Shown: one piece after another, positions 44,061 through 54,389 of the stretch
Layout of the letters: the number at the start of each line of letters is the position of its first letter
How positions within the stretch are numbered: position 1 is the first letter of the stretch
Assembly: GCA_002205965.3 (NCBI GenBank)
Contig: NADL03000053.1
Location: 372,001 to 436,000, forward strand
Direction: 5' to 3'
From: Kappaphycus alvarezii
Lineage: Eukaryota > Rhodophyta > Florideophyceae > Gigartinales > Solieriaceae
DNA length: 64,000 nt
Position numbers and translations under genes: made by a program
The notes under the pieces: model-generated
Seen by the model: the letters and a program-made list of their open reading frames with translations, nothing else
What the model was told of the DNA's origin: nothing
Database searches by the model: none

Positions 44061-44985
44061 ACTGTATTTAATGTCTCGGTGCTGGCGTAAAACGAATTCG
44101 TTAAAGTAGTAAAATTTAATTTCACTGGAACAGTTACAATAGGGTTCCAGAGTGAAGATCTGACTTTCATCCGAAAATCGTAATGATTTCTTGGAAAACT
44201 ATGTAGTCAACGATAGGCAGCATTCTTCCACTGTGTACACCCTTAAATGATCGAAATACTACCTTTACGGTAATTTTCCCAAATATAACTTGGATCAGTA
44301 TTCCCTAAGATACTTATAGTAATAATGAAAGCTTTTTTTCTGAGAGAATCGAGATTTGTGTAACTTTAAATAGTTAAATTTAAAGGTTAATTATTTTAGA
44401 CTTCAAGATCATCCCTGTCTTTGAAAAATCAAAAAAACATTTGCCGATGTCTTGTCAAGACTATAGCAGAATGTTTCGTAATATGATCATCGAAATGAGT
44501 CTTTGCTTCGAAAATTCACTGTCATGAAGACTTTCAATAAAATTTCGATCACATCATTCTGGAGCACGAAAGGAATGGAAATCGAGAGATTATTGGTGGA
44601 ATCAGAACCTCAAACTTCAATAACACGAATCGGGAGCGACTTTTATGCATTGAGGGATGGTATTACTTCAAATTGGAAATAATCTAGCCGTTCTAAATAT
44701 GTACTTATATGAGAAGTTTTGGACTCATACCAGCAACGGCGTAGTCTGAGCACTACCTAGTTTTGAAAACTTCCCAACATTGGTCCCTTCTTATTGCCAA
44801 TCAAGATTCTTCCCACAGTTATTTTCCCTTTTCTGTAGGAGTGGGTGCACAGTTCCGCCACCACCTGGGGATAAGTTTTATTCTATTGCAGATCATATCC
44901 CTCATGTTGCAGGTTTATGAACATATTAAAATATTTCCGCCCGAAAATTTCTCTTCTTCTCCTTATTTTTTAAGGAATTTCTTCT
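44061..44985. other. No clear gene
   Basis: Fragments only. A plus-strand frame starting at 44763 (127 codons) runs into the LINE tail at about 44998, so its second half is repeat read-through. Confidence 0.35.
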
Positions 44986-44989
44986 TAAA

Positions 44990-45745
44990 CAAAAAAAGGG
45001 GAAACTATTGGGTTGGTTTACTGCCTGGGGAATTTAATGAAAATTCACATACTTGTGCAGTATGGCGACGGCAGAGAAATCATTACAGTGAGAATGGGCG
45101 CGCTATGAAATGGATACTAGAAAGTAGCTGCAAGCCCTGCCAGTAGACATGCTGCTTTCGAAGCAACCATTAACACAGAATGCCGCTATACGAGTGCATC
45201 CCTGAACTTGATGAATTGGTCCATTTCACGACTGGAGACCGAGCCTGCTATCTCCTCCACAAAGATAAAAGCTTCCGGGTTCCATCTGGCGAGAGTGAGG
45301 ATTGTGACGGCAAGCAGCCGATTTCTGTCCGGCAATCTAGCAATGAACTCCTATTGTTTCCGGATCTTTTTAACATAGGCGGCTTTCAAGCTGATGAGGG
45401 GGCTGACTTTCCTCATCCTTCTATGCGAGGTGCCAAGGGGTCGACAAATGTTACATCGAAATAATCAATGCCTCTGATGGCACCAATCGTCCTGATATCT
45501 GGTCTGGCTTTGTGTACCCTAGTGGTCTTGGCTCGACGGCTAGGTGCCTTCCAGCGAGAGCGAGGCCGCTGCCCAGAAACGATACTTGGTCATCGTGATC
45601 GGCAATTTTTTATCCGCCGTACCTGCAATTGATCAGATGGTCTCCATGTACGTCCATTGTCTCTCGGAAAGGCACTCTAGAGCAGGGGGTTCCTGGTGCA
45701 AACAGGGGTACCTGACAAAAGTAGTGGAGCCGATTTGAGAAGTTC
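44990..45745 (-). pseudogene. LINE ORF2 C-terminal remnant with 3' tail, copy e
   Basis: Minus-strand frames from 45745 read PLFAPGTPCSRVPFRETMDV, HGDHLINCRYGG and DQVSFLGSGLALAGRH. The C...C..H/HGDHL..C motif follows RT in many LINEs. RPDIRTIGAIRGIDYFDVTF (VDPLAP follows) and a terminal AFIFVEEIAGSVSSREMDQF ending SKAACLLAGLAATF complete it. The plus-strand frames here (45180-45464, 45544-45738) are shadows. The tail at about 44998 carries GGGTTGGTTTACTGCC. Homologous to the copy at 48.7-49.5 kb. Confidence 0.65.
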
Positions 45746-46126
45746 TGCATTCTAATGGTGGTTTTGAGACGGGATCAGAAAGCAGTAACCATATAGATTC
45801 TTTTGTTCCTTAACAAATTTAATCTTGAAATATAGTTAAAAGTACATTGTAGTGAGTATGGTTGTACTTTACAGTATTTATAGTGCTGAAAAACTCAGTT
45901 GGTCAATTCTTTGGTGATGCATTGATTGAAAACCTATGATTCCGCAGGAGCGGGGTTCCATGTAAGCATTCAGACCATCGCATGTTTTCTTGCGGCCAAG
46001 TGAAGTAATATCTCGGTGTCAGGGGAAAATCAACGGCTCCAAGCGTCTCATCTGTTTAGTAGTTAGGGGTTAAATATGTTTGATTGGTTTACTCCAAGTG
46101 ATGCAAAGGATAGGACTCTCATCATG
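45746..46126. other. No gene seen
   Basis: AT-rich with a TGTACTTTACAGTA word near 45864. Nothing else supported. Confidence 0.45.
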
Positions 46127-46157
46127 GGGTCACGGTAATAATGGCGTCAACGGGAAA
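46127..46157 (+). repeat. 30-bp direct repeat flanking MDQ-1, left copy
   Basis: GGGTCACGGTAATAATGGCG and the following ACGGGAAA match 47676-47706 (GGGTCAGGGTAAAATTGGCG, then TCAACGGGAAA) at all but about four positions. The two copies bracket MDQ-1, with the right copy starting exactly at its CA end. Confidence 0.7.
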
Positions 46158-46622
46158 CGTAGTCGTTACAAAAACGGTCCGTTCTGTAGGAGAGGGGTCT
46201 TCTCTACAAATTTCTGTCTTCTTCTTCCCTGTGAGTTTTCAAAAACAACTCTTCCCATCAATTTTTTTTACGAACAAAATTATGAAACGAATTTTTCCCC
46301 ATGACTCCAAACTCACTGTGCAACTCCATTTCCATTTTGTCTTTAAGCATTTCGGTCCTCCTTTTTCAAAAGAGAAATCTTTCGACTCGTGATCCGCTTC
46401 GTCCTCCAAATTCAGTTCCGATATTTTATCAAGCAGATTTTTAGTTATTGTCCTAATCGCCTTGCAAATTCAAAGCTGTGGCATTGCCTCACATTTTTTA
46501 TTTCTTCCAAGGCCGTGAAACTTTTCGAAGACGTCACCCTATTTAAAGTTCGAAATCGACGTCGTTAAGAAAAACCCCTCCATCAGCTACCCCATCGGAT
46601 CACCGTTTTTTTCCTCCTCAAC

Positions 46623-47230
46623 ATGACCAACCTCCGCCCGTCCCTCACCATCGCCGAGTCATCCCAAGGCCGCCGTCCCCTCAGCGCGCTGGCCGTGATG
46701 GCAATGGACCAACCGAGTATGATGATTACTGTAGAAAAATGGACCGGGAACGCGTTCGGGAGTGAGTCTGCCGTAACTGCTTGAGCAGGCAGAAGAGGCA
46801 GAGGAGGAGGAAGAGGAGGTAGAGGAAGAGGAGGAAGAGGAGGAAGAGGAAAATGAAGAGGAGGACTGGGTGGACCGTGGAAGCCACTAGTTTTCAACGG
46901 TGTGGGAGCTGCTGTGGAGAACGAAGGGGAGACTGAAGGCGTAATCGTGATCTCTGACTCCTCATACAAGGATGAAGAGGAGGATGAATAGGAGGAGGAC
47001 GAGAAGGATGAAGCTGAGGAGACATGGGAAGTGTTGGAATGGTGGAGAGGGGGCCGGACAGTATGGACCAGGTGGTCCTGACTCTGGAACCTGGAGGGAG
47101 CTTCTTCAGTGGTCTAGATATTTCCCAGGAAGAAATGGAGAATTATAAGCTGTTCGCGGATATTTGTGGAGACTGCTTGGGTGGAATGGATATTTTGGGA
47201 GAATTTTTCGGCTTTGATCTAGAGGACTGA
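46623..47230 (+). pseudogene. MDQ-1 ORF (acidic protein), frameshifted
   Basis: Begins MTNLRPSLTIAESSQGRRPL. An out-of-frame PTEYDDYCRKMDRERVRE corresponds to PTDADDYLRRQAKKKIIEFV of MDQ-2. Then comes a Glu-rich tract (EEAEEEEEEVEEEEEEE), and from 47024 an intact C-terminal frame containing PDSMDQVVLTLEPGGSFFSG, DISQEEMENYKLFADICGDC and GMDILGEFFGFDLED. The last ~60 residues are best conserved among copies. Acidic/hydrophobic alternation there resembles a transcription activation or protein-docking segment; no known family recognised. Confidence 0.6.
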
Positions 47231-47389
47231 GATATTAAGGAATAAATGTAGATATTTATCCTGATAGTATCTGCTGTTAGTTTTCTCGTTCACACGATTC
47301 CATTTGATGCATTTTATTGTTATATGTATGTTTATTTGAGACTTTAGGGTTAGCCAAAAAGTCTATATAGGCTGAGTAAACTGCTTCCT

Positions 47390-47470
47390 CTTGTAGAGGT
47401 CAAACAAGTTGGCAGACAACTTCAAGCCAAGTCCCGAGTAGTAGGAAGTTGAGAGTCAACTTCAGACTCA
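47390..47470. repeat. MDQ-1 3' inverted-repeat block
   Basis: AAGTTGGCAGACAACTT at 47406-47422 and AAGTTGAGAGTCAACTT at 47446-47462 are each perfect 6- to 7-bp stems around 3-5 bases. The preceding GTCTATATAGGCTGAGTAAA and CCTCTTGTAGAGG (another small stem) are also conserved in MDQ-2 and MDQ-3. Confidence 0.75.
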
Positions 47471-47675
47471 AGAACCATTTTTCTTACGCAGGTCACAGAG
47501 CATCAGTGGTAGACTTTGCCCCTTTATACTTACTTTTAGCCCTCTCAACTGTCGTCCTTAAAAAACCCTTTTCATTCGTTCAACTATACCACGGTAGCAC
47601 TTTTGTCGCTTGCAAAACCTCTTGCTTGGATAATTGGTTCTGAGTATCTCCTCTCCGGACGATTTACCCCTATCA

Positions 47676-48690
47676 GGGTCAGGGTAAAATTGGCGTCAAC
47701 GGGAAAATGAATTGCTATCTATCAGAGATAAGAGTTGGTCAAGCGAATAAAGTGTACAGTAGACGATAACGGACGAGGGCGAGGAGTGGTACTGAAAGAA
47801 AAGTTATTGCTCTAGTAACCGACTCCAAAGTGGCAGACGGTATCACCTCGATTAGGTTTAGACAGCTGGTCGAAGGTTTTTGGTTCAAACCTGACACCCA
47901 ACTTGCCTTCTATCTCCTGACGGAAGCTGTTCATTCAGCTTAAATAGGCTTTTTACAAACTAAATTCTGGATAAAACTACTAAAAGCACCAGAAAAGGCA
48001 GGGAAACACTTTATGTGTACTCGGCTAATTTGACAGAACAATACTTGACAGACAACAAAAAATCTACTCCTCACAACCTCTTCCTCTAGATCAGAACATA
48101 CTACCTCCCTTCAGACATCATAAGTACCCATTAAGTCCCACGCATACCCTTGATTGGGTCAACAAAGCGTACCTCTTTCTGCAACAAATCCGGCTCACCT
48201 AATGGTCCTCCAACCGGATCCATGGCCGGGACAACCTCATTCATCCAATTCAGTCCCTCCTCTCACATGTGACCCAGTTCGACATCCCACTCTTCATCCC
48301 TGGTATCCTCCACCTCCTCTCCTTCATCCTTTCGCTTGTTCTAGCCCAATGTATTTCTATTCAAACCATGTTCCAGGATCCACAAAGCAAACAATAAATG
48401 AGCTATTCTGCCAGCTAAAAAGAAGTCTGTAGCTGAGTACGTTACGGTCTCAGTTACCATTCGTTTCAATGTTATTTCTAGTAGTGGCTTTGGTCGTCTA
48501 TAGCATAGATGATTATTTGCGTCAACGCGAATTTCCCATTCCAAAGAATTTCATTCCTCCCTCCGAGGGTTCATAAACGTTCCTCCCCCATTACTATGTA
48601 GGCACACCCTTTTGAGTCTATTACGATTGTCTGGAAAACGTTAGGATAGATCAAATATATTTTTCAACAGTGAAAACACCTAAAACTCCC
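47676..48690. other. No clear gene after MDQ-1
   Basis: Begins with the right copy of the 30-bp direct repeat (47676-47706). A TGGCAGACGG...GGTTCAAACC pair at 47831 and 47880 looks like pol III A and B boxes 50 bases apart, but no cloverleaf forms. A Pro/Ser-rich plus frame at 48154-48432 (92 codons) has no motif. The LINE tail begins at about 48695. Confidence 0.4.
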
Positions 48691-48694
48691 TAAT

Positions 48695-49460
48695 CAGTTG
48701 ACAGGGGGAGTATTGGGGGTGTTTTGCTGATAAGATATGAAGGGCAGCTATTTTTCAAGACTAGGGGGCAGGTCTGGGTATTAGAGAGTCTCAAAAGGAT
48801 GTAGACTCATGCGGTACGATCTCACAAGACTGGCTTGAGGCAAGCCGTATGACACGCTTTGATTGATGAAACCGTCGCCCCAGCATGTCTTTGCATAAGG
48901 AAAGATCTTACCCGCCCGAAGGTCTCCATGACTCGCACGGTGACATGCCTGGGTATGTCTTTCAGCACCGCGAATGCGTCCGGGTGCCACCAGTAAAGAG
49001 TAGATATCGGTGTTGTATCGTTCGGGACCTACCATAAAGTCTTGAGACAGATTCTCTCCAACCCCGTTTAGATCCCCCAGCTAGGAGACGAAGCAAATTA
49101 CCCCTTCATTTACCTCCTTGATAGATCCTGTACTTTGACGCTTTCTTGGCATGGAGAGATTTCAAGATGTTGAAAATCGGGCCCGTTTTTATGAGGGAGC
49201 AAGTGGATTGACGAATGTAACATCGACAACGTCTGTCCCTCTGGTGCTCCCTATCGGCCTGATGTCTGGCCTCGTGTGGTGTTGGCCATTGGGACGGGGC
49301 CCTATGACCGTATGCCGGGCTGCCTTTGCTGAGTCTGAAGTGAGGACTGTAACCTGGTGGTCGTGACGATCAATTCGCTCTCGGCTCAGCACGCAATGCA
49401 TGAGGTGGTTACCGAAGAATTCCAGATTTTCCTGGCAGCTGCTCCTGGGGCACTGGTTGT
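48695..49460 (-). pseudogene. LINE ORF2 C-terminal remnant with 3' tail, copy f
   Basis: From 49401 the minus strand reads MHCVLSRERIDRHDHQVTVL, then RPNGQHHTRPDIRPIGSTRG and TDVVDVTFVNPLAPS. This is the same set of blocks as copy e (HDDQV, RPDIRTIG, FDVTFVDPLAP). After a gap, frames at 49030-48830 give YWWHPDAFAVLKDIPRHVTV, METFGRVRSFLMQRHAGATV and a decayed end. This parallels the HPDALALLTDVA...LTQRHAVAAA end of copy d. The tail reaches GGGGGTGTTTTGC at about 48716. Confidence 0.7.
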
Positions 49461-50620
49461 TGGACCGTAGTATTGGAACCAGACGTATTAAACAAATAAG
49501 AGAGCAATGTGTGTCCTAAGGCCCGGGCATAATGCCCAATATACCCATTGTTTAACGCCAAGGAGGCCCATCGACAAGCGAAACGCTTGCCTCCTGCTGT
49601 CGCTAGCTGCTATGCGTTCTTAAGCCGCTTCGTGATTGCATCAGTCAGCTTCTTTTGCGAGGGTGGGATGTTAGAGCGAAAGGCACTGAACGTAACTATC
49701 CTCAACGATGTACAATAGGTAGACCACACCCTCTAGACGTCGACTGTGAAAATTTTAAAAAAAATTTTTTTTACAAGTTTTGGAAAACTGTTTAATTCTT
49801 TGTCCATATCAAATGCAGTGACGAAAAATTGTTGAACAATTTTTTTTCAGAAGCCAACAATTTTTATTTATCGTCTTAAAAAACTCCTGTATAGAGTGTT
49901 TCCTAGAATATCCTAACTGCGAGCGCACGAGAGCTCAAGTCGTTCTTTTTGGGAACACGGATTGACAGAGGACGTTAACTACGATTACTCGCACAGGAGA
50001 ATATCACCAAAGCCGCGAAACTGCGAACTGTGTTTATTGATTTCGTCCTATCAAGAGGGGACGGGCAATAGAACCGGAACGAGGCTGATTATCAACGTAA
50101 CAGCACGCGAACTACCGTTTTTCACTGATAGTGGAGGGCGGGAGCTTGGCGACTGCTCGCATCACTGCACTAAACCAGAACTAAGAGCCACGACCTTTGG
50201 AATCCCTATGTTTCTATAGAAGTTACCCTTCCGCCCTTTTGTCCTTTGATCCATTCTAATTCAGGCAAACGAATAAATTCGTGATAGGGTCTGGAACCTC
50301 AGTAATGTTGAAATACTTTACAGCACACCGCGAGCGTGTTCCTTCTTGACATATTGTGAATCATCGAAAACTAATTTTATCTATTTTCACTAGCCATTCG
50401 TTATAATGTATTATACGTGAAGCAATTTTATGTATTCCAGTTGGTTTCTAAATTCTACAGTTATAATTACAGGAATTATATTACCAGCAAATTATTATTT
50501 GGATTAATAATCCCCTGAAGAATTATTCTTTAGTTGTCACCAAGCATGAATTTGGTTTACAATAATTACTATTTTGCTATTGGAATCATCTTTTTGGCTT
50601 TTCGATTCTGATCCTGGCGC
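49461..50620. other. No assignable gene; AT-rich
   Basis: Holds an A/T run (AATTTTAAAAAAAATTTTTT at about 49750). One plus open frame lies at 49962-50219 (85 codons, MTEDVNYDYSHRRISPK) with four Cys and a Cys-Ser-His-His group but no recognised domain. Confidence 0.4.
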
Positions 50621-50627
50621 TTTACAG

Positions 50628-50913
50628 TGAAAATTTGTTAAAGCTACAAAGAGTGTAACCCACTGTAGTGCCGTCGCACAGTATTAAGAGCACAAGCCAG
50701 CTTGACTATTCTTCCGCCCCCCCGCGACCTATCGACAGAACCCAAGAGAGAATTATTTGCTGCGTAGACTTTTTTGTTCGTAGCTCTTCCATGGTCCTCA
50801 ACCCCGGCCCTTCTCGGGAGTAAACTAGGTTGTTCGCCAACGAAGAGGTTATTGATTCAGTACTTTGATCGCCAAAGTAACAGTAGTCGTGCAGCAAAGC
50901 GGATCCCACGACA
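50628..50913 (+). repeat. Copia-4 5' LTR
   Basis: Matches 57351-57635 over its length. Anchors: TTGTTAAAGCTACAAAGAGT, GTCGCACAGTATTAA, CGACAGAACCCAAGAGAGAA, TTGTTCGTAGCTCT, CAGTACTTTGATCGCCAAAG and AGTCGTGCAGCAAAGCGG. A shared CTTTACAG precedes both copies, so the true start may lie several bases upstream of TG 50628. Confidence 0.85.
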
Positions 50914-50989
50914 ATCCGAACTCAGGACTCAATATTTTCACACCATTTTTATTTTCCACCTTAAGATCGATCGTTCACAGAAAGCACGG

Positions 50990-52660
50990 AAACCTTTCTA
51001 TCTAATCACACAAAAGATGACACCGCTGTCCCGACCACAGTTCAAAGCCAAGGTCAAAGGGATTTTGCTGAAGAAATCTACTTCGAGGTTCGAAGAAAGA
51101 ATGGCCAAGTATCTGCTGGATGTTGCCAGGACTTCGATGAATTTTTATCTCGCCACAAGTTGCTGCCGGCTCATCAGGTTCAGAACTCTCTATGGTTCTT
51201 TCTCGACAATTAAGAAGTATCCGAATATCTCAAAGACATCCTACCGCGGTCAGTCGTTGCTTACAGCGAAGAATACTTTGCTCTACCGACGTTTCCTACG
51301 AAAGTTCTTTAATAAGTTGCAGATGTATATGCTATTACTGAAGCATCTGTCCAATTTACGAATGAATTGAGCATCTTTCCCACAGAGAAGAATGAAAAGA
51401 GAATCAAGACCCACATCTGGTTATGCTTTTTCATGAAGGAAAGTGTTGACACATGCAGAATGGTTCTGCAGAAGCATAAGAACGCCCGCAGGTCACCCAA
51501 TCCGTTTCTCATGGGCAATGTTAACCTCCCATCCCCGGAATTCTTCACATGATTCTCTACCATTCAGTATCACGCCAGGCCGCCTAGCATATTCACCGCC
51601 CAAGACCCAATAAGCCATGGACTACAAGATGCAGACCCCCTGTTGGAAGCTCTCCGACAGGAAAGCATTCAAAAAATGCTTCGGCTTACCACCAAGAGGA
51701 TAATCAAACTGCCAACATTCGCTTACCAAGAGTATCGCAATTTCCGCTACGATTTGATAGCGAAAATGGAAGGCATAGGCGTGAATCGCTGTACAGCTCG
51801 AATATTAATCGAGATGACTCCCGGAAAGCAAGCCCGGTTAAGCATTTGTTTAAAGATTGAAATTTCAATGGAGATATTCACCAGGACATACTTGAGACTC
51901 TCAGGATTTACGGCATTTGCGCTCGCCAGCATCACCTATCCGCCTCTCAAAAGGTCGGATTTTAGTTCATGTCTTGGATAGCGCCGATGATAAGTTTTCT
52001 TATTTGAAAAATGCAACGAAGAAATGACGTACGGAGGAAATGGCCAAGGCTATGACCAAAAAATACGTGAGGGATGCCCGTCAACTGCAAGTGAAAAGAC
52101 CTATCGAGACCCTCCGCTTGCGTTCTTTCATGGAGACGCAGAACGTCAAGGATATTTCTGAAGGGCTTAAAAAATAGTGTAACACATGAACGAGTTGACC
52201 CCGCAGTGTCCAAAAGATTTTCGGACTTATTCGCATAAGATCTGCTATCTGCGAAAAGCTGTGACGTAGTTTTAAAAATTGTCTATGATACCGATTCAAA
52301 ACATTACCTCGCAAGGCTACTCGTATAAAAAATTCGTCACCATATTGCACGAGTCCATTCAGAATCCATGTCAACTTCGAATGTTTACTAGGGATCCCAT
52401 TCGAGCGCTTGAGGTAGGAGTCATTTCACACGATGGCGATGGAATTGAAAAAAATATGATGAAGTGTGGAGGAAATCCCCGTCAATCCTGTGGCCAGTTA
52501 AAGAACAGAAAACAAACCCCGCATGTATTTTCACCAGGCAGATATATACCATCAAGTTCCTCTAGACTCAAGCGAGGAAATGAGTGTTACAAGTGTGGTG
52601 CTCCGAACTGGAATCCGGCCTATAAATGTGCACCTTGTGCCGTGGAGGCCTAAGCACGCC
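50990..52660 (+). pseudogene. Copia-4 gag with zinc knuckle
   Basis: Open pieces 50774-51370, 51367-51552, 51643-51981 and 52279-52653 succeed one another. The likely N terminus is at 51016 (MTPLSRPQFKAKVKGIL). The last piece ends with RGNECYKCGAPNWNPAYKCA. The knuckle at 52585-52629 has Cys, Cys and Cys in place, but Tyr where Copia-1 keeps His. This is the same unusual spacing as Copia-1, which confirms the lineage. Confidence 0.65.
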
Positions 52661-52779
52661 GCAAGGTTTCATGTGGTGAATCTTCGGTTCTCATATTGGC
52701 CTACTTCATCAAAGCTGAACAAGTGGTGGGAACTGCACATTAACAGGAACAACATCACCAGGATGAAACCTAACAGGTA

Positions 52780-53390
52780 AATGTCGAATTGGCTTACTTT
52801 ATTTCACATTTTGCTGACCCACACGTGCAGGAGCCCCCCGACTCGTTTCTCGCAGATGCTGAGCGCCAGGATGAACCCATAGAGGCAGCTGAAAAGGACA
52901 TCATCCTCAGTCACATATCGTCGTCTGTCGGTACCCTTCATCATCGTTATCAGCAGGATTTTCGCCTACGCGACGGGTGGAGCTCGGTCAAACCTCACGC
53001 CGCCAGAAGGAACAAAAAACAGCACGTCTGCGGAAATGAACAGGTCCCCTGGTTACCTCGATCGATTCACCAACATACACATGGGAGATATTTACACTGC
53101 CATTCTGACTACTAAGTTGAAAACTGCAAGACCTTTGGATTCCTCTGTGATATTTGTGCTCCGAAGTCAGTTGTCGGCGGACACATCGGCGCCTCTGGGA
53201 CTAGACATACTAGACCTTGAATTTTTTCCTCCCTGTACTGTTTATAATCGCGTAGTGGAGCGCATCAGAAACCCCAAGCTGTATGGGACTCACAATTATG
53301 TCGACGAATGGTTCATACAACTGAAAAGGTCAGCCAAAAGCCACTTTTATGCCTCAATGCATATTCTCACTCCTATTTACTTCAGTAAGA
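52780..53390 (+). pseudogene. Copia-4 protease region
   Basis: Overlapping frames at 52789-53115 and 53036-53536 cover it. The second reads TAILTTKLKTARPLDSSVIF, LSADTSAPLGLDILDLEFFP and NPKLYGTHNYVDEWFIQLKR. Copia proteases close with a V..D.P.L.GLD.LD stretch followed by a linker to the integrase zinc region; SADTSAPLGLDILDLE fits this. The active-site DTG is not visible upstream, so it has decayed. Confidence 0.55.
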
Positions 53391-54360
53391 TGCAACTTCC
53401 TCGCCTGCACCGTCAGTTCTTTTTCCTGTCCGCATCGAAGCAGTTCAACTTTATTAAGCGTTCCCGAACAGTAGAAGCAATGCCAGAGACGTTGAAAGTC
53501 TTGGAAGATATATCAATAATATTGGGCCACTATTAACGAATTCAACTAGCCCATAATATATTTCGTGTCACACTTGGCACCGAACATGTCCAATTCAATG
53601 AGCGCATATTGCTGGACGTTATGTACATTGAAGATGACCCAGTTTTGCACATCATTGGCTAGGGTACAAGATTCAATGCCGCTCGTTCCTTCCGAGTGTA
53701 TCAACTGAAGATATCTGAAAGTATTTAGTCGAATTCTGGGCCTTAGTATACACCCGCATGCCAAAGCGTATACTTACATATCAGGGCTCTCAATTGGGGC
53801 AACATTTTATTCATCTCGCGCGTGTATCTGATGAAAAGTCAACCGGACGGTAATCGAAGACCATTTGAGGCTCGGACCGGGCGAACGTTATCATGAACCC
53901 CTTCAGTCTACCTTCCGTTAGATAATTTCTGCGCATCCTGGTACCTATAAGCACCTTTCTCTTGCATGTCCCATCGATTTTATGAATTATTCGGTAGGAC
54001 GTGAAGGCTTAGTTCCCTCCGCTCTCGTTTCGGGGGAGTTCTCACAGATTTGAACAATATCCGAGACAAGATCGACCCTAAAGACTTTGGTTGAAAGGGC
54101 TAAAACTGCTTCAATAGCCGGGAAGAAACGACATGTCAGATGGAACGCTTACGGTTGAATCGTGCTCTCCACCATGCTCTTCTCCCTGCATGTGATCGCA
54201 CCTACCAGTCGGGAGACAAAGTTCTCGTTTGGAGAGAAGATTTTGTCAAATCACATCGGTGATTGGCTAGGTCCCTTCACTGTTGAAAGCGTTGAATACA
54301 ACAAGAAACTCGTATTCAATCGAGATACTGAGCAAGAAGCTGCCCTCCCGTTCAATGTGT
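53390..54360 (+). pseudogene. Copia-4 integrase
   Basis: RLHRQFFFLSASKQFNFIKR with SRTVEAMPETLKVLEDI supplies the pre-integrase zone. FNERILLDVMYIEDDPVLHI at about 53597 carries the first catalytic Asp. YQGSQFGQHF at about 53780 stands where the second Asp belongs (D replaced). HHLRLGPGERYHEPLQSTF-like sequence near 53860 retains the Glu region. The C-terminal piece 54162-54350 includes SNHIGDWLGPFTVESVEYNK. Unlike Copia-1, the middle of the integrase is still present. Confidence 0.7.
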
Positions 54361-54389
54361 TACTGGCCTTAGCCTGTAACACATTGCAT

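Larger units (their letters stand above)
40440..44100 (+). mobile_element. Gypsy-2: dispersed Ty3/gypsy remnant
   Basis: Two plus-strand RT-related segments, 40.46-41.11 and 43.60-44.06 kb, are separated by about 2.5 kb of AT-rich sequence with one unassigned ORF. The first ends around a YLDD-like box and the second starts around a DD box and runs into the RNase H connection. They could be two halves of one interrupted element or two copies. No LTRs seen. Confidence 0.55.
46185..47675 (+). mobile_element. MDQ-1: ORF-bearing LTR-like repeat, first copy
   Basis: The right end, GATTTACCCCTATCA at 47661-47675, is the reverse complement of the MDQ-3 start (TGATAGGGGTAAATC at 62641). Upstream, CTCCTCTCC(G)GACGATTT also matches. 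The ORF region, its acidic C terminus, and the 3' block of inverted repeats follow in the same order as in MDQ-2 and MDQ-3 on the other strand. The left end is uncertain; TGTAGGAGAGGGGTC at 46185 resembles the MDQ-2 end (TGTAATACAGG, complement). Element length would be ~1.49 kb, like MDQ-2. Confidence 0.65.

Noticed and set aside
45180-45738. Plus-strand ORFs (94 and 64 codons) as genes
   Set aside because: The minus strand of the same bases encodes conserved LINE blocks that recur at 48.7-49.5 kb; the plus frames are shadows.
46583-46969. 128-codon Pro-rich minus-strand ORF
   Set aside because: It is the complement of the Glu-rich tract and N-terminal part of the MDQ-1 ORF.
47825-47900. 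tRNA gene or SINE head (A-box-like TGGCAGACGG and B-box-like GGTTCAAACC)
   Set aside because: The boxes are well spaced, but the T stem pairs only with G-U wobbles and no acceptor stem forms. No second copy of the unit was found in the window.
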